A DNA stretch of 34,090 bases from Bacteroidota bacterium (GCA_021824365.1 JAKAKY010000003.1:1-34090), one strand, 5' to 3'; positions 1-9,394 are shown, numbered from the stretch's first letter. The notes: generated by a model not told the origin, from the letters alone. Numbers and translations are program-made.

Positions 1-384
1 CGTTAAAACGGCATTGAGTAGTAAAACCCCCTGTTTTGCCCATGGCGTTAGGTTGCCGGTGGTAGGAATGGGCATACCTAAATCGGCCTGTAATTCTTTA
101 AAAATATTCTGTAAAGAGGGGGGTGGTTGCACGCCATCGGGAACGCTAAAACTAAGGCCCATGGCTTGTTGTGGCCCATGATAGGGGTCTTGCCCAATGA
201 TGACTACCTTTACTTGCTGAAAAGGCGTGGTATTAAACGCATTAAAAATTAAACTACCGGGTGGGTAAATAGTTGCCCCGGTGGCTTTTTCTGTTTTTAA
301 ATGGGTTACCATTTGCAAAAAATAGGGTTTGGTGAATTCTTTTTGCAGTTGTTCTTTCCAACTGTTTTCAATTTTTACGTCCAT
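1..384 (-). CDS. ung: Uracil-DNA glycosylase, 5' part (cut by window edge)
   Basis: Removes uracil from DNA as the first step of base excision repair in the cytoplasm. The first 128 residues are visible; the family is usually about 220-230 residues, so the C-terminal part lies beyond base 1. The water-activating loop GQDPYHG is at residues 64-70 with catalytic Asp66, and the visible part ends in the conserved LLLN stretch of family 1 UDGs. The ATG at 384 leaves a 59-bp divergent gap to tRNA-Arg. A TAGTTTGC sequence at 404-411 on the minus strand resembles a -7 box with a one-base spacer. Family assignment is secure; nothing looks broken in the visible part. Confidence 0.96.
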   Translation of the reverse strand, partial: MDVKIENSWKEQLQKEFTKPYFLQMVTHLKTEKATGATIYPPGSLIFNAFNTTPFQQVKVVIIGQDPYHGPQQAMGLSFSVPDGVQPPPSLQNIFKELQADLGMPIPTTGNLTPWAKQGVLLLNAVLT

Positions 385-397
385 TTTTTGAAATGTG

Positions 398-429
398 TTT
401 GGATGCAAACTAATTAAAATTTAGTTTTG
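398..429 (+). promoter_or_regulatory. Promoter of tRNA-Arg
   Basis: TTTG at 398-401, 20 bases, then TAGTTTTG at 422-429. This fits the Bacteroidetes housekeeping promoter (-33 TTTG, -7 TAnnTTTG, about 19-21 bp apart). It ends 14 bp before the mature tRNA and is the best-formed promoter in the window. Confidence 0.75.
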
Positions 430-443
430 CGCCCTAATCAATT

Positions 444-517
<74 letters not shown>

Positions 518-524
518 CTGAAAG

Positions 525-545
525 CCCCTTTAAATAGGGGTTTTT
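525..545 (+). terminator. Rho-independent terminator of tRNA-Arg
   Basis: CCCCT (525-529) pairs with AGGGG (536-540) around a six-base AT loop and is followed at once by TTTTT. It begins 8 bp after the tRNA. Confidence 0.8.
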
Positions 546-656
546 CGTTTACATGCTTATTTTAATTATTTTAATTACACTTATTTACACTTTTTTTCCT
601 TTTTTTGCCCTGAACTGTTCTACAAATGTGCTACTATTGTTCTACAATTGTTGCTT

Positions 657-761
657 ATGTCTTATTCAATCAAAGCTATCCTGCATAATCACGTGCAAAA
701 AAACGGCCTTCAAAGTATTAAAATTCAAGTGATTTATAACCGAATCACTGCAACAGATTGA
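657..761 (+). pseudogene. N-terminal stub of a tyrosine recombinase (integrase remnant)
   Basis: A 34-codon ORF starting MSYSIKAILHNHVQKNGLQS and continuing with an IKIQVIYNR-type stretch, then stopping at a TGA (759-761). The pattern (SIKAIL, a basic KNGLQ turn, then a beta strand ending in YNR) is what I expect from the arm-type DNA-binding N-terminus of Bacteroidetes phage or ICE integrases, which run to about 400 residues. No SAM-like or catalytic R-H-R-Y region follows in any plus-strand frame before the MFS gene. It lies 140 bp after tRNA-Arg, points away from it, and contains the 11-bp tRNA repeat at codons 28-31. Family call is from memory of the pattern; a chance short ORF cannot be excluded. 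The rest of 546-842 holds nothing else I can name. Confidence 0.5.
740..750 (+). repeat. Direct repeat copy 2, possible att core
   Basis: CCGAATCACTG, identical to 510-520 and 230 bp from it. It lies inside the integrase stub. The bases immediately flanking the two copies differ, so the match is exactly 11 bp. Confidence 0.5.
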
Positions 762-841
762 ATGGCTTCATCTAAATACGATGCGGCCATTTTTGTTTCA
801 GCTTCGGCCACTATTATCACAAATTTGAAGAACGGGATGGG

Positions 842-2107
842 TTATTTAAAAGGATTTTTGGGAATATATTTTTCAATTGCAGGATTCATTACCTTACCCA
901 TACCTGCTTTTTTAAAGGCCGGTATAAATGCGGTTACAGAAATAATACCTGCAATACCTTCCATTAATAAGGTAAAAGGAGCACTGGTTTTATGCGCTAA
1001 ATACCCAGTCAATAAACTACCAATGGGCTGTATGCCTAAAAAGGCCATGACGTAATAACTAATTACCCTGCCGCGCATACGTTCTTCTACATGAGTTTGT
1101 ATGTAAGTATTGGTGGAAGCGATGAGTGCTAACAGGCCACTTTCGCCCAACATAATAATGGCTAAGGCAATCCATAAATGTTGCATGTAAGAAAAAAGTA
1201 TGATACAAACAGATATTAATATGTTTGACCATGTAATAATTTTTAAAAAATCTTTGCCCGGTTTTAAGTTGGCTACATATACAGCGCCCATTAATGCACC
1301 CAGTCCGGCAATACTGTTTAGCCAACTGAAAGTGGTTACATTACCCTTAAACACCTGTTGTGCATATACCGGAAATAAGGTATTATAAGGCATTACAAAA
1401 AAACTGATTAAAGCCATTAACAAAATGGCTGAGCGAATACCCCTGCTCTGTTGTAAATAAGCATATCCTTCTTTCAGATTTTCCCAAATAGGCTCTTGTA
1501 TTGTTTTAGCGGGTGGCACTTTTATTTTCATCAGCAACAACGAAACAATTACTGCAATAAAACTTAGAAAGTTAATGAAGAAACATACCCCTTCTCCAAA
1601 ACTGCTGAGCAATATACCGGCTACTGCAGGCCCTGCTAAACGGGCTAATGTAACCATGCTTGAATTCAGTGCAATAGCATTGGGTAAGTCATCTTTTTTT
1701 TCAACCATCAAAATCATAAACGACTGGCGGGCTGGTGTATCAAATGCATTGATGATTCCGAGCATGATACTTAATAGAATGATGCTATTAACAGTATGTG
1801 TACCCGTAATTACAAGAGCTGCTAAAATACCGGCCTGTATCATAGAAGCAATTTGCGTAATTAATAAGGTTTTATAACGGCTATGCCTGTCAACATAACT
1901 GCCTGCATAGGGTGAAAGCAGTAAAGTGGGTATTTGCCCGGCAAAGGCAACTATACCCAACATAAAAGCGGAATGTGTTAAGGTATAAATTAACCAGCTT
2001 ACCGCTATTCTTTGCATCCATGTGCCAATGAGTGAAATAGCCTGACCCCAAAAGTATAGCCTGAAATTTCTATACCGCAATGCCCGCATGGAGTTGGGTA
2101 GCATCAT
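842..2107 (-). CDS. MFS transporter, EntS/MFS_3-like exporter
   Basis: A 421-residue inner-membrane protein with about 12 hydrophobic segments. The N-terminus (RALRYRNFRLYFWGQAIS, then GTWMQRIAVSWLIYTLT) and the A-loop DRHSRYK match the MFS_3 branch that includes EntS-like siderophore or drug exporters. R-G-R-V in the second half is the matching loop. An upstream ATG at 2158 is in frame, but a TATATTTG -7 box lies at 2148-2155, so a transcript would begin after it; this favours the ATG pair at 2107/2104 (MMLPNS). No siderophore or regulatory gene is nearby, so the substrate is unknown. It is a single-gene unit between the integrase stub and hutH. Confidence 0.85.
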   Translation of the reverse strand: MMLPNSMRALRYRNFRLYFWGQAISLIGTWMQRIAVSWLIYTLTHSAFMLGIVAFAGQIPTLLLSPYAGSYVDRHSRYKTLLITQIASMIQAGILAALVITGTHTVNSIILLSIMLGIINAFDTPARQSFMILMVEKKDDLPNAIALNSSMVTLARLAGPAVAGILLSSFGEGVCFFINFLSFIAVIVSLLLMKIKVPPAKTIQEPIWENLKEGYAYLQQSRGIRSAILLMALISFFVMPYNTLFPVYAQQVFKGNVTTFSWLNSIAGLGALMGAVYVANLKPGKDFLKIITWSNILISVCIILFSYMQHLWIALAIIMLGESGLLALIASTNTYIQTHVEERMRGRVISYYVMAFLGIQPIGSLLTGYLAHKTSAPFTLLMEGIAGIISVTAFIPAFKKAGMGKVMNPAIEKYIPKNPFK

Positions 2108-2147
2108 GTAATTACTTTTTTCAGAATAAGAAATGAATGTATAACAG

Positions 2148-2155
2148 CAAATATA
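2148..2155 (-). promoter_or_regulatory. -7 box of the MFS gene
   Basis: TATATTTG on the minus strand, 41 bp before the chosen start at 2107. No clear -33 TTG is seen. It decides against the longer start at 2158. Confidence 0.45.
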
Positions 2156-2279
2156 CATTACAATAAAACCATGAACGATTAATGTTTGCCAATGGTATTG
2201 TAACAGGAAAACTGATAGCTTGCAATACGATTTTTCAAATATTTTTTCAATACCAGATTGGCTTACATTTACTGCTTAA

Positions 2280-3788
2280 ATGCACCATATGAAATTGCCT
2301 GTTTTTAATTTAAATACTGAATGGGTGTTGCTTCAAACCATTGCTGCAACTATTTATGAGCAATATGAATTACAGATTAAAGAAGATGCCAAAGAAAATG
2401 TAATACGCTGCAGGAATTTTTTAGATGCAAAAATGCAACGTGCCGATACTGCTTTTTATGGCATTAATACCGGCTTTGGTTATTTGCAAAATGTACAAAT
2501 AGATAAAGCCAAAATTGAACAATTACAATACAATTTGTTGATGTCGCATGCCTGTGGCATGGGTGAAGAAGTGCCGGCGCCTATTGTGAAATTGATGTTA
2601 TTATTGAAAATAAAATCATTAGTGTATGGATATAGTGGTGTACAATGGGCTACCGTTCTACGCTTGGCCGATATGTACAATAATGCTGTTTTGCCGATAG
2701 TCTACACACAAGGCTCATTAGGTGCGTCGGGTGATTTAGCACCATTGAGCCATTTAAGCCTGCCCTTAATTGGATTGGGAGAAGTGAAGTATCAGGGTAA
2801 AACCATGCCTGCCCAACAGGCACTATCCTTATTGGATTGGCAGCCGCTTGCCTTACAAAGCAAAGAAGGCCTTGCCTTAATTAATGGAACGCAGTTCATG
2901 AGTGCATATGGGGTATACTGTATTCATCAATCGCATCGTTTATTAAATTGGGCTAATTTGATTGCCTCAATCTCTTTTGATGCGTTTCATTGTACCACCG
3001 AACCTTTGCAGGCACTTATCCATCAAATCAGGGCACACAGTGGTCAGGTTGCTTGTGCAGACACTTTGCGTAAATATTTAAAAGACAGCTCCATTGCGTT
3101 TCAGAAAAAGGAACAGGTACAAGACCCCTATTCGTTCAGATGTATACCGCAAGTGCATGGAGCTACAGCCGATGCCATACATTTTGTTCAGGAAACTTTT
3201 ACAAGAGAAATTAATTCAGTAACAGATAATCCTAATATTTTTCCGGAAGAAGATGCTATTTTAAGTGGAGGAAATTTTCACGGACAGCCATTGGCGCTGG
3301 GATTAGATTTTATGGCTATTGCCATGAGTGAATTGGCTAATATTAGTGAACGTAGAACTTATCAGTTAATTAGCGGGCAACGGGGCTTGCCTTTGTTTTT
3401 GGTAAAAGACCCGGGTTTAAATAGTGGTTTTATGATTCCTCAATACACTGCTGCAGGCATTGTTAGCGAAAACAAACAATTATGTACACCGGCAAGTGTA
3501 GATAGTATTTCCTCTTCCAACAATCAGGAAGACCATGTGAGCATGGGCGCCAATGCTGCCACCAAATGTTATCGGGTAATACAAAATGTAGAAAAAGTTT
3601 TGGCTATAGAATTGTTAACTGCTGTTCAGGCATTAACCTTCCGTCGTCCGGAAACCAGTTCTCCCAGGATTGAAAAATTGGTTGCCGATTTTAGAAACGA
3701 AGTACCTTTTAATGAAAAAGACAGGGTGCTGCATGATGATATGATGACAACTATTCGTTTTATACAAACGTATCATTTACCGGATTAA
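2280..3788 (+). CDS. hutH: Histidine ammonia-lyase
   Basis: Deaminates L-histidine to urocanate, the first step of histidine breakdown in the cytoplasm. The protein is 502 residues, normal for the family. Ala149-Ser150-Gly151 (in GSLGASGDLAP) forms the MIO electrophile autocatalytically; Tyr60 in FYGINTGFG is the catalytic tyrosine region; the Ser89-His90 pair is the type seen in histidine rather than phenylalanine or tyrosine lyases. SVTDNP and the later QEDHVSMG stretch are also present. The start may be Met1 (2280) or Met4 (2289); a near-consensus TACATTTA at 2264-2271 allows either. hutU, hutI and the last step are not in the window, so the pathway is scattered. The last 12 bp overlap the tail of the convergent PKD gene. 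Confidence 0.95.
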   Translation: MHHMKLPVFNLNTEWVLLQTIAATIYEQYELQIKEDAKENVIRCRNFLDAKMQRADTAFYGINTGFGYLQNVQIDKAKIEQLQYNLLMSHACGMGEEVPAPIVKLMLLLKIKSLVYGYSGVQWATVLRLADMYNNAVLPIVYTQGSLGASGDLAPLSHLSLPLIGLGEVKYQGKTMPAQQALSLLDWQPLALQSKEGLALINGTQFMSAYGVYCIHQSHRLLNWANLIASISFDAFHCTTEPLQALIHQIRAHSGQVACADTLRKYLKDSSIAFQKKEQVQDPYSFRCIPQVHGATADAIHFVQETFTREINSVTDNPNIFPEEDAILSGGNFHGQPLALGLDFMAIAMSELANISERRTYQLISGQRGLPLFLVKDPGLNSGFMIPQYTAAGIVSENKQLCTPASVDSISSSNNQEDHVSMGANAATKCYRVIQNVEKVLAIELLTAVQALTFRRPETSSPRIEKLVADFRNEVPFNEKDRVLHDDMMTTIRFIQTYHLPD

Positions 3789-5489
3789 TACAGTTGTTCC
3801 TTTTAAAGCAAACTTTTCGCCGGTTTGGCTATCGGTATAACTCAACGTCCATATATAGGTGCCACTTGGTTGTGCCAAACCATTTACCGTGCCATCCCAT
3901 TTTTGGCTCCAATCCGTAGTTTGAAAAATAATTTGCCCAAAACGATTATACACTGCAAAACGCAGGTTAATGGCTTTATAAGCATTTAACGGATATAAAT
4001 AATCATTCAAGCCATCTCCGTTAGGTGTAAAGGCAGATGGTACGGCAATATAACAGTTGGGAACCGCTTTAAGTAGTTTGGTATAGGTATTTGTACAACC
4101 TGCTGTATCGGTAATGGTTAATTGAACCGGATAATTAGTGGTTCTGTTATTGTTGGGATAATTTTGTGCAGGCGGCGTTTGTAATCCACTGGTTTGCCCA
4201 TTACCAAAATTCCAATACCATTTGGTAATTAAACCAATACTTGAATCAGTAAAGTTGACGGCATCATTCGGACAAATAAAACCGGGTGATGAGAAAAATG
4301 CTTTTGGTGGATAATTATCTAATACAATGGTTTTTAAAATACTATCAGCACAAACGCTGTTAGCTGCAACTAATTTAATTTGCTTTTGTCCCAGCGTAGC
4401 ATAAATTATAGCCGGGTTTGCATTAGTGCTGGTAGTTACATTATCGAAAGTCCATAACCATGTGGTTGCATTTTGAGCTTGCAAAGTATACTGAACGGTA
4501 TCTTGCCGGCAACCATAATGTATGTTGTAAGCAAAATTGGCTTTTACCAATTGTTGCGACGTAATGGTAAAAGATGATTGAGTACCTAACGGTACCGCAT
4601 TGAGGCAGTTATCTAATAAAGTATTTCCATCAGAGCCCATTAATTGCTGAATACTGTAAATATTTGGCGAAAGTGGTGCATTTAACTGAACAATGATGGA
4701 ATCTGTATCAAAACCGGTATTGCAACCTACACCTGAGGCAGATTGTGCGGTAGCGGTCGGCGAAAGTGAAAAATCGCTTCCATCTGCAGCAATAGACGAG
4801 CATTGAACGGTTTTGTTTAATTTAATATATACTTCTTTACCCCCACAAATACCCGAAGCTTTCAGGTAAGTAGGAATATTAGGATCAGTTATACTGGCGG
4901 TACCACCAGAAAAGGTTAAACTATAACCACTTTGGCTATCGGTAAAATGACTAACCAGCAACAAATAAGTATGCCCCTGAATAATAGCAGGTGGCTTACT
5001 AAACGGGGAAACACCGCCTTGTGCATAGGTAGGGGGTGAAGCACATTGATTAGCAGCAGCGGCAGTATCGGCAGTGCCTGTTAAACCACCAACACCAGAC
5101 CAGTTGCAGGCAACAAAAAGGGATGGGTCGGTAAATACCGTATTGGGATCAACACCTGTTATATCAAATATTTGCCAGTCGTAATCATCACTTAATGTAT
5201 TTGGCGTTATCACAAATCCAAGCGTTCCGGATTGGTAGCAGGTAAATTTATACCAATAGGGATTTTTGTTAGTGGCTATAAATGAATTTGGACCGGAACA
5301 AGGTGGAACAGGAATAGGCGTATTACCACAAATACCAACAGAGCCTTGTGTAAATGTTTTAACGCCACATACCGGAAATGCACTGGCAGGGGTTTGTCCC
5401 TTTACAGAACAAACCGCTTGTGCGCCAATTTTGGTTGGCTGCAGAAAAAATACAAACACACATAAAAAAATATATTTAAGCTGATTCAT
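3777..5489 (-). CDS. Secreted PKD-domain protein with T9SS type B sorting domain
   Basis: A 570-residue exported protein. Residues 1-24 are a signal peptide (hydrophobic FLCVFVFFL, cleavage probably after GAQA). The first 200 residues contain several Cys and a GYSLTFSGGTA strand. A beta-sandwich segment around 205-300 is followed by two PKD-like repeats at about 320-390 (TWLWTFDN) and 395-475 (KWYWNFGNGQ). Residues 480-570 (PSAFTPNGDGLNDYL, YNRFGQIIF, W-DG-G, SGTYIW) are the gliding-motility-type C-terminal domain (TIGR04131-like), which directs export through the type IX system to the cell surface. No enzymatic domain is visible; an adhesin-like or structural surface role is inference. TATTTTGC lies upstream as a possible -7 box with a one-base spacer. 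Confidence 0.88.
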   Translation of the reverse strand: MNQLKYIFLCVFVFFLQPTKIGAQAVCSVKGQTPASAFPVCGVKTFTQGSVGICGNTPIPVPPCSGPNSFIATNKNPYWYKFTCYQSGTLGFVITPNTLSDDYDWQIFDITGVDPNTVFTDPSLFVACNWSGVGGLTGTADTAAAANQCASPPTYAQGGVSPFSKPPAIIQGHTYLLLVSHFTDSQSGYSLTFSGGTASITDPNIPTYLKASGICGGKEVYIKLNKTVQCSSIAADGSDFSLSPTATAQSASGVGCNTGFDTDSIIVQLNAPLSPNIYSIQQLMGSDGNTLLDNCLNAVPLGTQSSFTITSQQLVKANFAYNIHYGCRQDTVQYTLQAQNATTWLWTFDNVTTSTNANPAIIYATLGQKQIKLVAANSVCADSILKTIVLDNYPPKAFFSSPGFICPNDAVNFTDSSIGLITKWYWNFGNGQTSGLQTPPAQNYPNNNRTTNYPVQLTITDTAGCTNTYTKLLKAVPNCYIAVPSAFTPNGDGLNDYLYPLNAYKAINLRFAVYNRFGQIIFQTTDWSQKWDGTVNGLAQPSGTYIWTLSYTDSQTGEKFALKGTTVLIR

Positions 5490-5619
5490 TAAAAGATAAT
5501 GAGCAGTTTCTAATTAGAATTGCAAAATAGACATTCTGCTGCTTTTCCCTTAGGTTTTAACAATTCCAATGAATAAGCATCTATATACTTTAAATTACAT
5601 AGTAATGATAATTATTGGG

Positions 5620-5637
5620 TTTGTTACAGGTAACAAA
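5620..5637. promoter_or_regulatory. Perfect palindrome, possible operator
   Basis: TTTGTTACAGGTAACAAA: two 8-bp arms around a 2-bp centre. It lies in the 210-bp divergent gap, 131 bp from the PKD gene start and 33 bp before the glnS -7 box. The shape suits a dimeric regulator; no run of T follows, so it is not a terminator. Confidence 0.3.
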
Positions 5638-5670
5638 GGCTGGCAGCAAGTTTTATATGGGTGTATAACG

Positions 5671-5678
5671 TACATTTG
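5671..5678 (+). promoter_or_regulatory. -7 box of glnS
   Basis: TACATTTG, 21 bp before the glnS ATG at 5700. No clear -33 TTG at the right distance. Confidence 0.45.
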
Positions 5679-5699
5679 TTCACTACAATTCATAGAGGT

Positions 5700-7361
5700 A
5701 TGAGCGAAGAAAAAAGTTTAAATTTTTTGGAAGAAATTATTGAGGCTGATGTAGCATCGGGAAAATACCAACAAATCATCACCCGTTTTCCACCGGAACC
5801 CAATGGCTATTTACACATGGGGCATGCCACCAGTATTTGCCTCAATTTCGGACTTACAAAAAAATATGGCGGATATACCAACCTGCGATTCGACGATACG
5901 AATCCCATAACAGAGGATGCTGAATATGTAGAAAGCATTAAAGCAGATATTAGATGGTTGGGTTTTGAATGGAAGCATGAATTATATGCCAGCGATTATT
6001 TTGAAACCTTATACGAATTTGCTGTTCAATTAATTAAAAAAGGATTGGCATATGTGGATGACAGTACCAGTGAAGAAATTGCCGTACAAAAAGGTACACC
6101 CACACAACCCGGCATTAACAGCCCGTATCGCAACAGAAGTATAGAAAAAAATATACAACTATTTGCAGCCATGCGAAATGGGCAATTTAATGATGGTGAA
6201 AAGGTATTGCGTGCTAAAATAGATATGGCACACCCTAATATGCTATTACGAGATCCTTTGATGTATCGCATTAAACATTCCCACCACCATCGCACTGGCG
6301 ATAAATGGTGTATTTATCCCATGTATGATTTTGCGCATGGACAAAGCGATAGTATTGAACATATTACCCATTCCATTTGTACATTAGAATTTGTTCCGCA
6401 TAGAGAATTATATGATTGGTTTATTGCACAATTAGGTATTTACCCATCGCACCAATACGAATTTGCACGCCGTAATCTTTCTTACACCGTAATGAGTAAG
6501 CGAAAACTATTACAATTGGTGAATGAAAAATTAGTGGCCGGGTGGGATGACCCACGTATGCCCACCATTAGCGCCATGCGCCGCAGAGGGTATTTACCTG
6601 AAAGTATCCGCGATTTTTGTGATGGCATTGGTATAGCCAAAAGAGAAAATTTGGTGGATATTGGATTGTTAGAATTTTATGTACGCGAACGTTTGAATAA
6701 AATGGCACTTCGCCGGATGGTTGTATTTGATCCCCTTAAAATTACCATTACCAATTTTCCTGATACGATTGAATGGGTTGAGACAGAAAATAATCCGGAA
6801 GATTGTAATGCCGGTATGCGTTCAATGCCTTTTAGTAAGGAGATTTATATTGAAAGAGCTGATTTTATGGAACACCCCCCAAAAAAATATTTTAGGTTAG
6901 CACCCGGGCAAATGGTACGTTTAAAAAGTGCATATATTATTCAATGTAATGAAGTAATCAAAGATGCCAATGGAAATGTATCTGAACTAAAATGTACCTA
7001 TATACCTGAAAGCAAAAGTGGTAACGATACCAGTGGCATACATGTAAAAGGTACACTACATTGGGTAAGTGTTGCACATGCCATTCCCATTGAAGTGAGG
7101 TTATATGATAGGTTATTCACGGTTGAAAATGTGGATGCAGCTGAAGGTGATTTCAAGGATTATTTCAATCCAACATCGTTGGAAGTATTGCATCATGTTT
7201 ATGCTGAGCCTGCTTTGCAACATGCAACATTTGAAGAACGTTATCAGTTTATGCGTAAAGGATATTTTTGTTTAGATAAAGATTCGCAAACCCAACAACT
7301 CATGTTTAACCGTACAGTTGGCTTAAAAGATACCTGGGCAAAAGAAATGAAAAAGGCATAA
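5700..7361 (+). CDS. glnS: Glutaminyl-tRNA synthetase
   Basis: Charges tRNA-Gln with glutamine. The 553-residue class I synthetase has RFPPEPNGYLHMGH at 29-42, where HMGH is the HIGH signature, and VMSKR at 264-268, the KMSKS loop. LRFDDTNP and the IEHITHSICTLEF stretch are typical of GlnRS rather than GluRS, and the C-terminal beta-barrel anticodon region follows. An in-frame ATG at 5661 would add 13 residues, but the TACATTTG box at 5671-5678 lies inside that extension and an AGAGG precedes 5700, so 5700 is chosen. tilS follows after 37 bp on the same strand and is probably cotranscribed. Confidence 0.96.
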   Translation: MSEEKSLNFLEEIIEADVASGKYQQIITRFPPEPNGYLHMGHATSICLNFGLTKKYGGYTNLRFDDTNPITEDAEYVESIKADIRWLGFEWKHELYASDYFETLYEFAVQLIKKGLAYVDDSTSEEIAVQKGTPTQPGINSPYRNRSIEKNIQLFAAMRNGQFNDGEKVLRAKIDMAHPNMLLRDPLMYRIKHSHHHRTGDKWCIYPMYDFAHGQSDSIEHITHSICTLEFVPHRELYDWFIAQLGIYPSHQYEFARRNLSYTVMSKRKLLQLVNEKLVAGWDDPRMPTISAMRRRGYLPESIRDFCDGIGIAKRENLVDIGLLEFYVRERLNKMALRRMVVFDPLKITITNFPDTIEWVETENNPEDCNAGMRSMPFSKEIYIERADFMEHPPKKYFRLAPGQMVRLKSAYIIQCNEVIKDANGNVSELKCTYIPESKSGNDTSGIHVKGTLHWVSVAHAIPIEVRLYDRLFTVENVDAAEGDFKDYFNPTSLEVLHHVYAEPALQHATFEERYQFMRKGYFCLDKDSQTQQLMFNRTVGLKDTWAKEMKKA

Positions 7362-7398
7362 TACGCATTTGAATGTATGATGGCCTAAATGAAAGTAT

Positions 7399-8748
7399 AT
7401 GAATTTATTGCAGGCATTTCAGCAAGAATGGAAAAAACGATTTTCGTATCTGCATCCTCACAACTGCACATTATTATTGGCAGTTAGCGGTGGTGTAGAT
7501 AGCATGGTATTGCTGGATTTATTGCATACAATGTCCTTTCCTATTTCGGTGGCGCATGTTAATTTTCAATTAAGAGGTGAGGAGAGTGACAGAGATGAAC
7601 GCATTGTGCAGGAAGCCGCTGCTAAATATCAGGTAAATTTTTTTTTGAAAAGCGTAAATACCCAACAATTTGCTGCATCTGAAAAAGTTTCAATACAGGT
7701 TGCAGCAAGGCTGTTACGTTACCAATGGTTTCATGAATTACTCAATCATTCATTTTTTACTGCATCAGCCAATGCAGTAATTGTAACGGCACACCATGCC
7801 AATGATAATATTGAAACCGTACTGCATCATTTTTTTAGAGGAACCGGAATTGAAGGGTTACAGGGTATCCCATCCAAAAACAATCAAATTATCAGGCCAC
7901 TGCTATTCGCATTTAAAAAAGATATTTTGGCGTATGCACAACAAAATGGAATTCAATGGGTAGAAGACTCATCTAATGCAACTGATCATTATACCCGCAA
8001 TTTTATCCGTTTGCAATTAATGCCCATATTGCAGCAGCAGTTTCCGGCTATTGAAACAGTATTAACAGAAAATATACACCGGTTTACAGAGGCTACCCAT
8101 TTATACCAACAGGCCATTCAATTACATCTAAAAAAATTATTGTTGGCTAATAAAGATGGATATCAAATTTCCATAGCTTTATTGAAAAAATCAATTCCTT
8201 TTCAAACTATTTTATGGGAAATAGGTAAACAATTTGGTGGCAGTTCTCATCAAACAAAAGAAATAGAAAAACTCTTAGATGCGCAAAACGGAAGCATACT
8301 GCTAACTTTAACGCATCGGTTTATTAAGAATAGAAATTGGCTACTCATTCAACCACTTTCAACAACAGTGGCAGATTTAATAGCAATACCTGAATTTACA
8401 CAACAGGTAAATTTTGCCAATGGTCAATTGCATTTTGAACAAATACCCACACCTAAAAATATTCAGGTTGCTGCAAATATACTATTGGCAGATGCAACCG
8501 ATATTCAGTTTCCGCTGATTTTACGCAAATGGAAAACGGGCGATTATTTATATCCTTTTGGTATGCCGCACAAAAAGAAAATAAGCCGGGTTTTAGTAGA
8601 TTTAAAATTATCATTACCCGAAAAAGAAGCGGTTTGGGTGTTAGAAATGAATAAGAAAATCATTTGGATAATTGGCTACAGAGCTGATCATCGTTTTCGG
8701 ATAAAACCTTCTACCAATAATTGTTTCAAAATTACCTATCTGAAATAA
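7399..8748 (+). CDS. tilS: tRNA(Ile)-lysidine synthetase
   Basis: Changes C34 of tRNA-Ile(CAU) to lysidine with ATP and lysine, so that the tRNA reads AUA. The 449-residue protein has the PP-loop SGGVDS at residues 30-35, then AHVNFQLRG and TAHHANDNIET, which are standard for TilS, and FFRGTGIEGLQGI. The C-terminal TilS domain ends with a WKTGDYLYPFGM-type strand. It follows glnS by 37 bp. The last 13 bp overlap the tail of the convergent rhomboid gene; both stops are clean. Confidence 0.95.
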   Translation: MNLLQAFQQEWKKRFSYLHPHNCTLLLAVSGGVDSMVLLDLLHTMSFPISVAHVNFQLRGEESDRDERIVQEAAAKYQVNFFLKSVNTQQFAASEKVSIQVAARLLRYQWFHELLNHSFFTASANAVIVTAHHANDNIETVLHHFFRGTGIEGLQGIPSKNNQIIRPLLFAFKKDILAYAQQNGIQWVEDSSNATDHYTRNFIRLQLMPILQQQFPAIETVLTENIHRFTEATHLYQQAIQLHLKKLLLANKDGYQISIALLKKSIPFQTILWEIGKQFGGSSHQTKEIEKLLDAQNGSILLTLTHRFIKNRNWLLIQPLSTTVADLIAIPEFTQQVNFANGQLHFEQIPTPKNIQVAANILLADATDIQFPLILRKWKTGDYLYPFGMPHKKKISRVLVDLKLSLPEKEAVWVLEMNKKIIWIIGYRADHRFRIKPSTNNCFKITYLK

Positions 8749-9374
8749 CCGGATACTTCATTTATAAAATGGTTAATGGGATTAAATGTGCTGAGAAACC
8801 GGGAAGTAATGATTAAAAATACAATACCATAAACAGCTCCCCAAAAATGGGCGGAATGGTTAATTCTTGAATGGCTATTTCTTGATAAATAAGCTGAAAT
8901 ACCAAGATAAATAATACCAAATATAAATGCAGGAAATTCAATGGGAATAAAAATTAAGCCCAAAGGTTGTGTTGGCGCCAAAAAAACAAAAGCAAATACT
9001 ACCGCCGATACTGCACCGGATGCACCTAAGCTTCTGTACGAATAGTTATCTGCATTTTTAAAATAGGTGGGTAATAAACATACTACTAATGAACTGATGT
9101 ATAATAGTAGAAATAAGGGCTTACCTCTATCGCCGAAAATGGTTGCAAAAAAACTTTCAATGGCTTCGCCAAACATATAAAATGCATACATGTTAAAAGC
9201 TAAGTGCATAATATCTGCATGAATAAAACCGCAGGTAATAAAACGATACCATTGGTGTTGGTGTGTAATGGCAGGAGGATAGAAAATCAATTCATCCATT
9301 AGCGTTTCATTTGAAAACGCAATGAATGAAACAATACATGTAATTGTAATAATAATAATGGTAATTGAAATCAT
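8736..9374 (-). CDS. Rhomboid family intramembrane serine protease
   Basis: Cleaves membrane proteins within or near their transmembrane segments. The 212-residue protein has about six membrane helices. The catalytic dyad is Ser119 in GASG (117-120) and His176 in AHFWG. HLAFNMYAFYMFG holds Asn61, the usual oxyanion residue, and HxxxN spacing is kept. WYRFITCGFIHAD is the usual loop 1 stretch. It lies 20 bp after rlmH and is the last gene of the minus-strand run from glmS. Substrates cannot be told from context. Confidence 0.93.
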   Translation of the reverse strand: MISITIIIITITCIVSFIAFSNETLMDELIFYPPAITHQHQWYRFITCGFIHADIMHLAFNMYAFYMFGEAIESFFATIFGDRGKPLFLLLYISSLVVCLLPTYFKNADNYSYRSLGASGAVSAVVFAFVFLAPTQPLGLIFIPIEFPAFIFGIIYLGISAYLSRNSHSRINHSAHFWGAVYGIVFLIITSRFLSTFNPINHFINEVSGYFR

Positions 9375-9394
9375 ACAGATGATTGCGCTGCTAT

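Noticed and set aside
657-842. Frameshifted continuation of the integrase toward the MFS gene
   Set aside because: I read the other plus-strand frames after 750; stops come quickly and no integrase motif appears.
762-1055. 97-codon plus-strand ORF following the integrase stub
   Set aside because: It is antisense to the MFS gene over most of its length and shows no family pattern; treated as a shadow.
2108-2158. Longer start for the MFS protein at 2158
   Set aside because: The 17 extra residues are not like an MFS N-terminus and overlap a TATATTTG -7 box.
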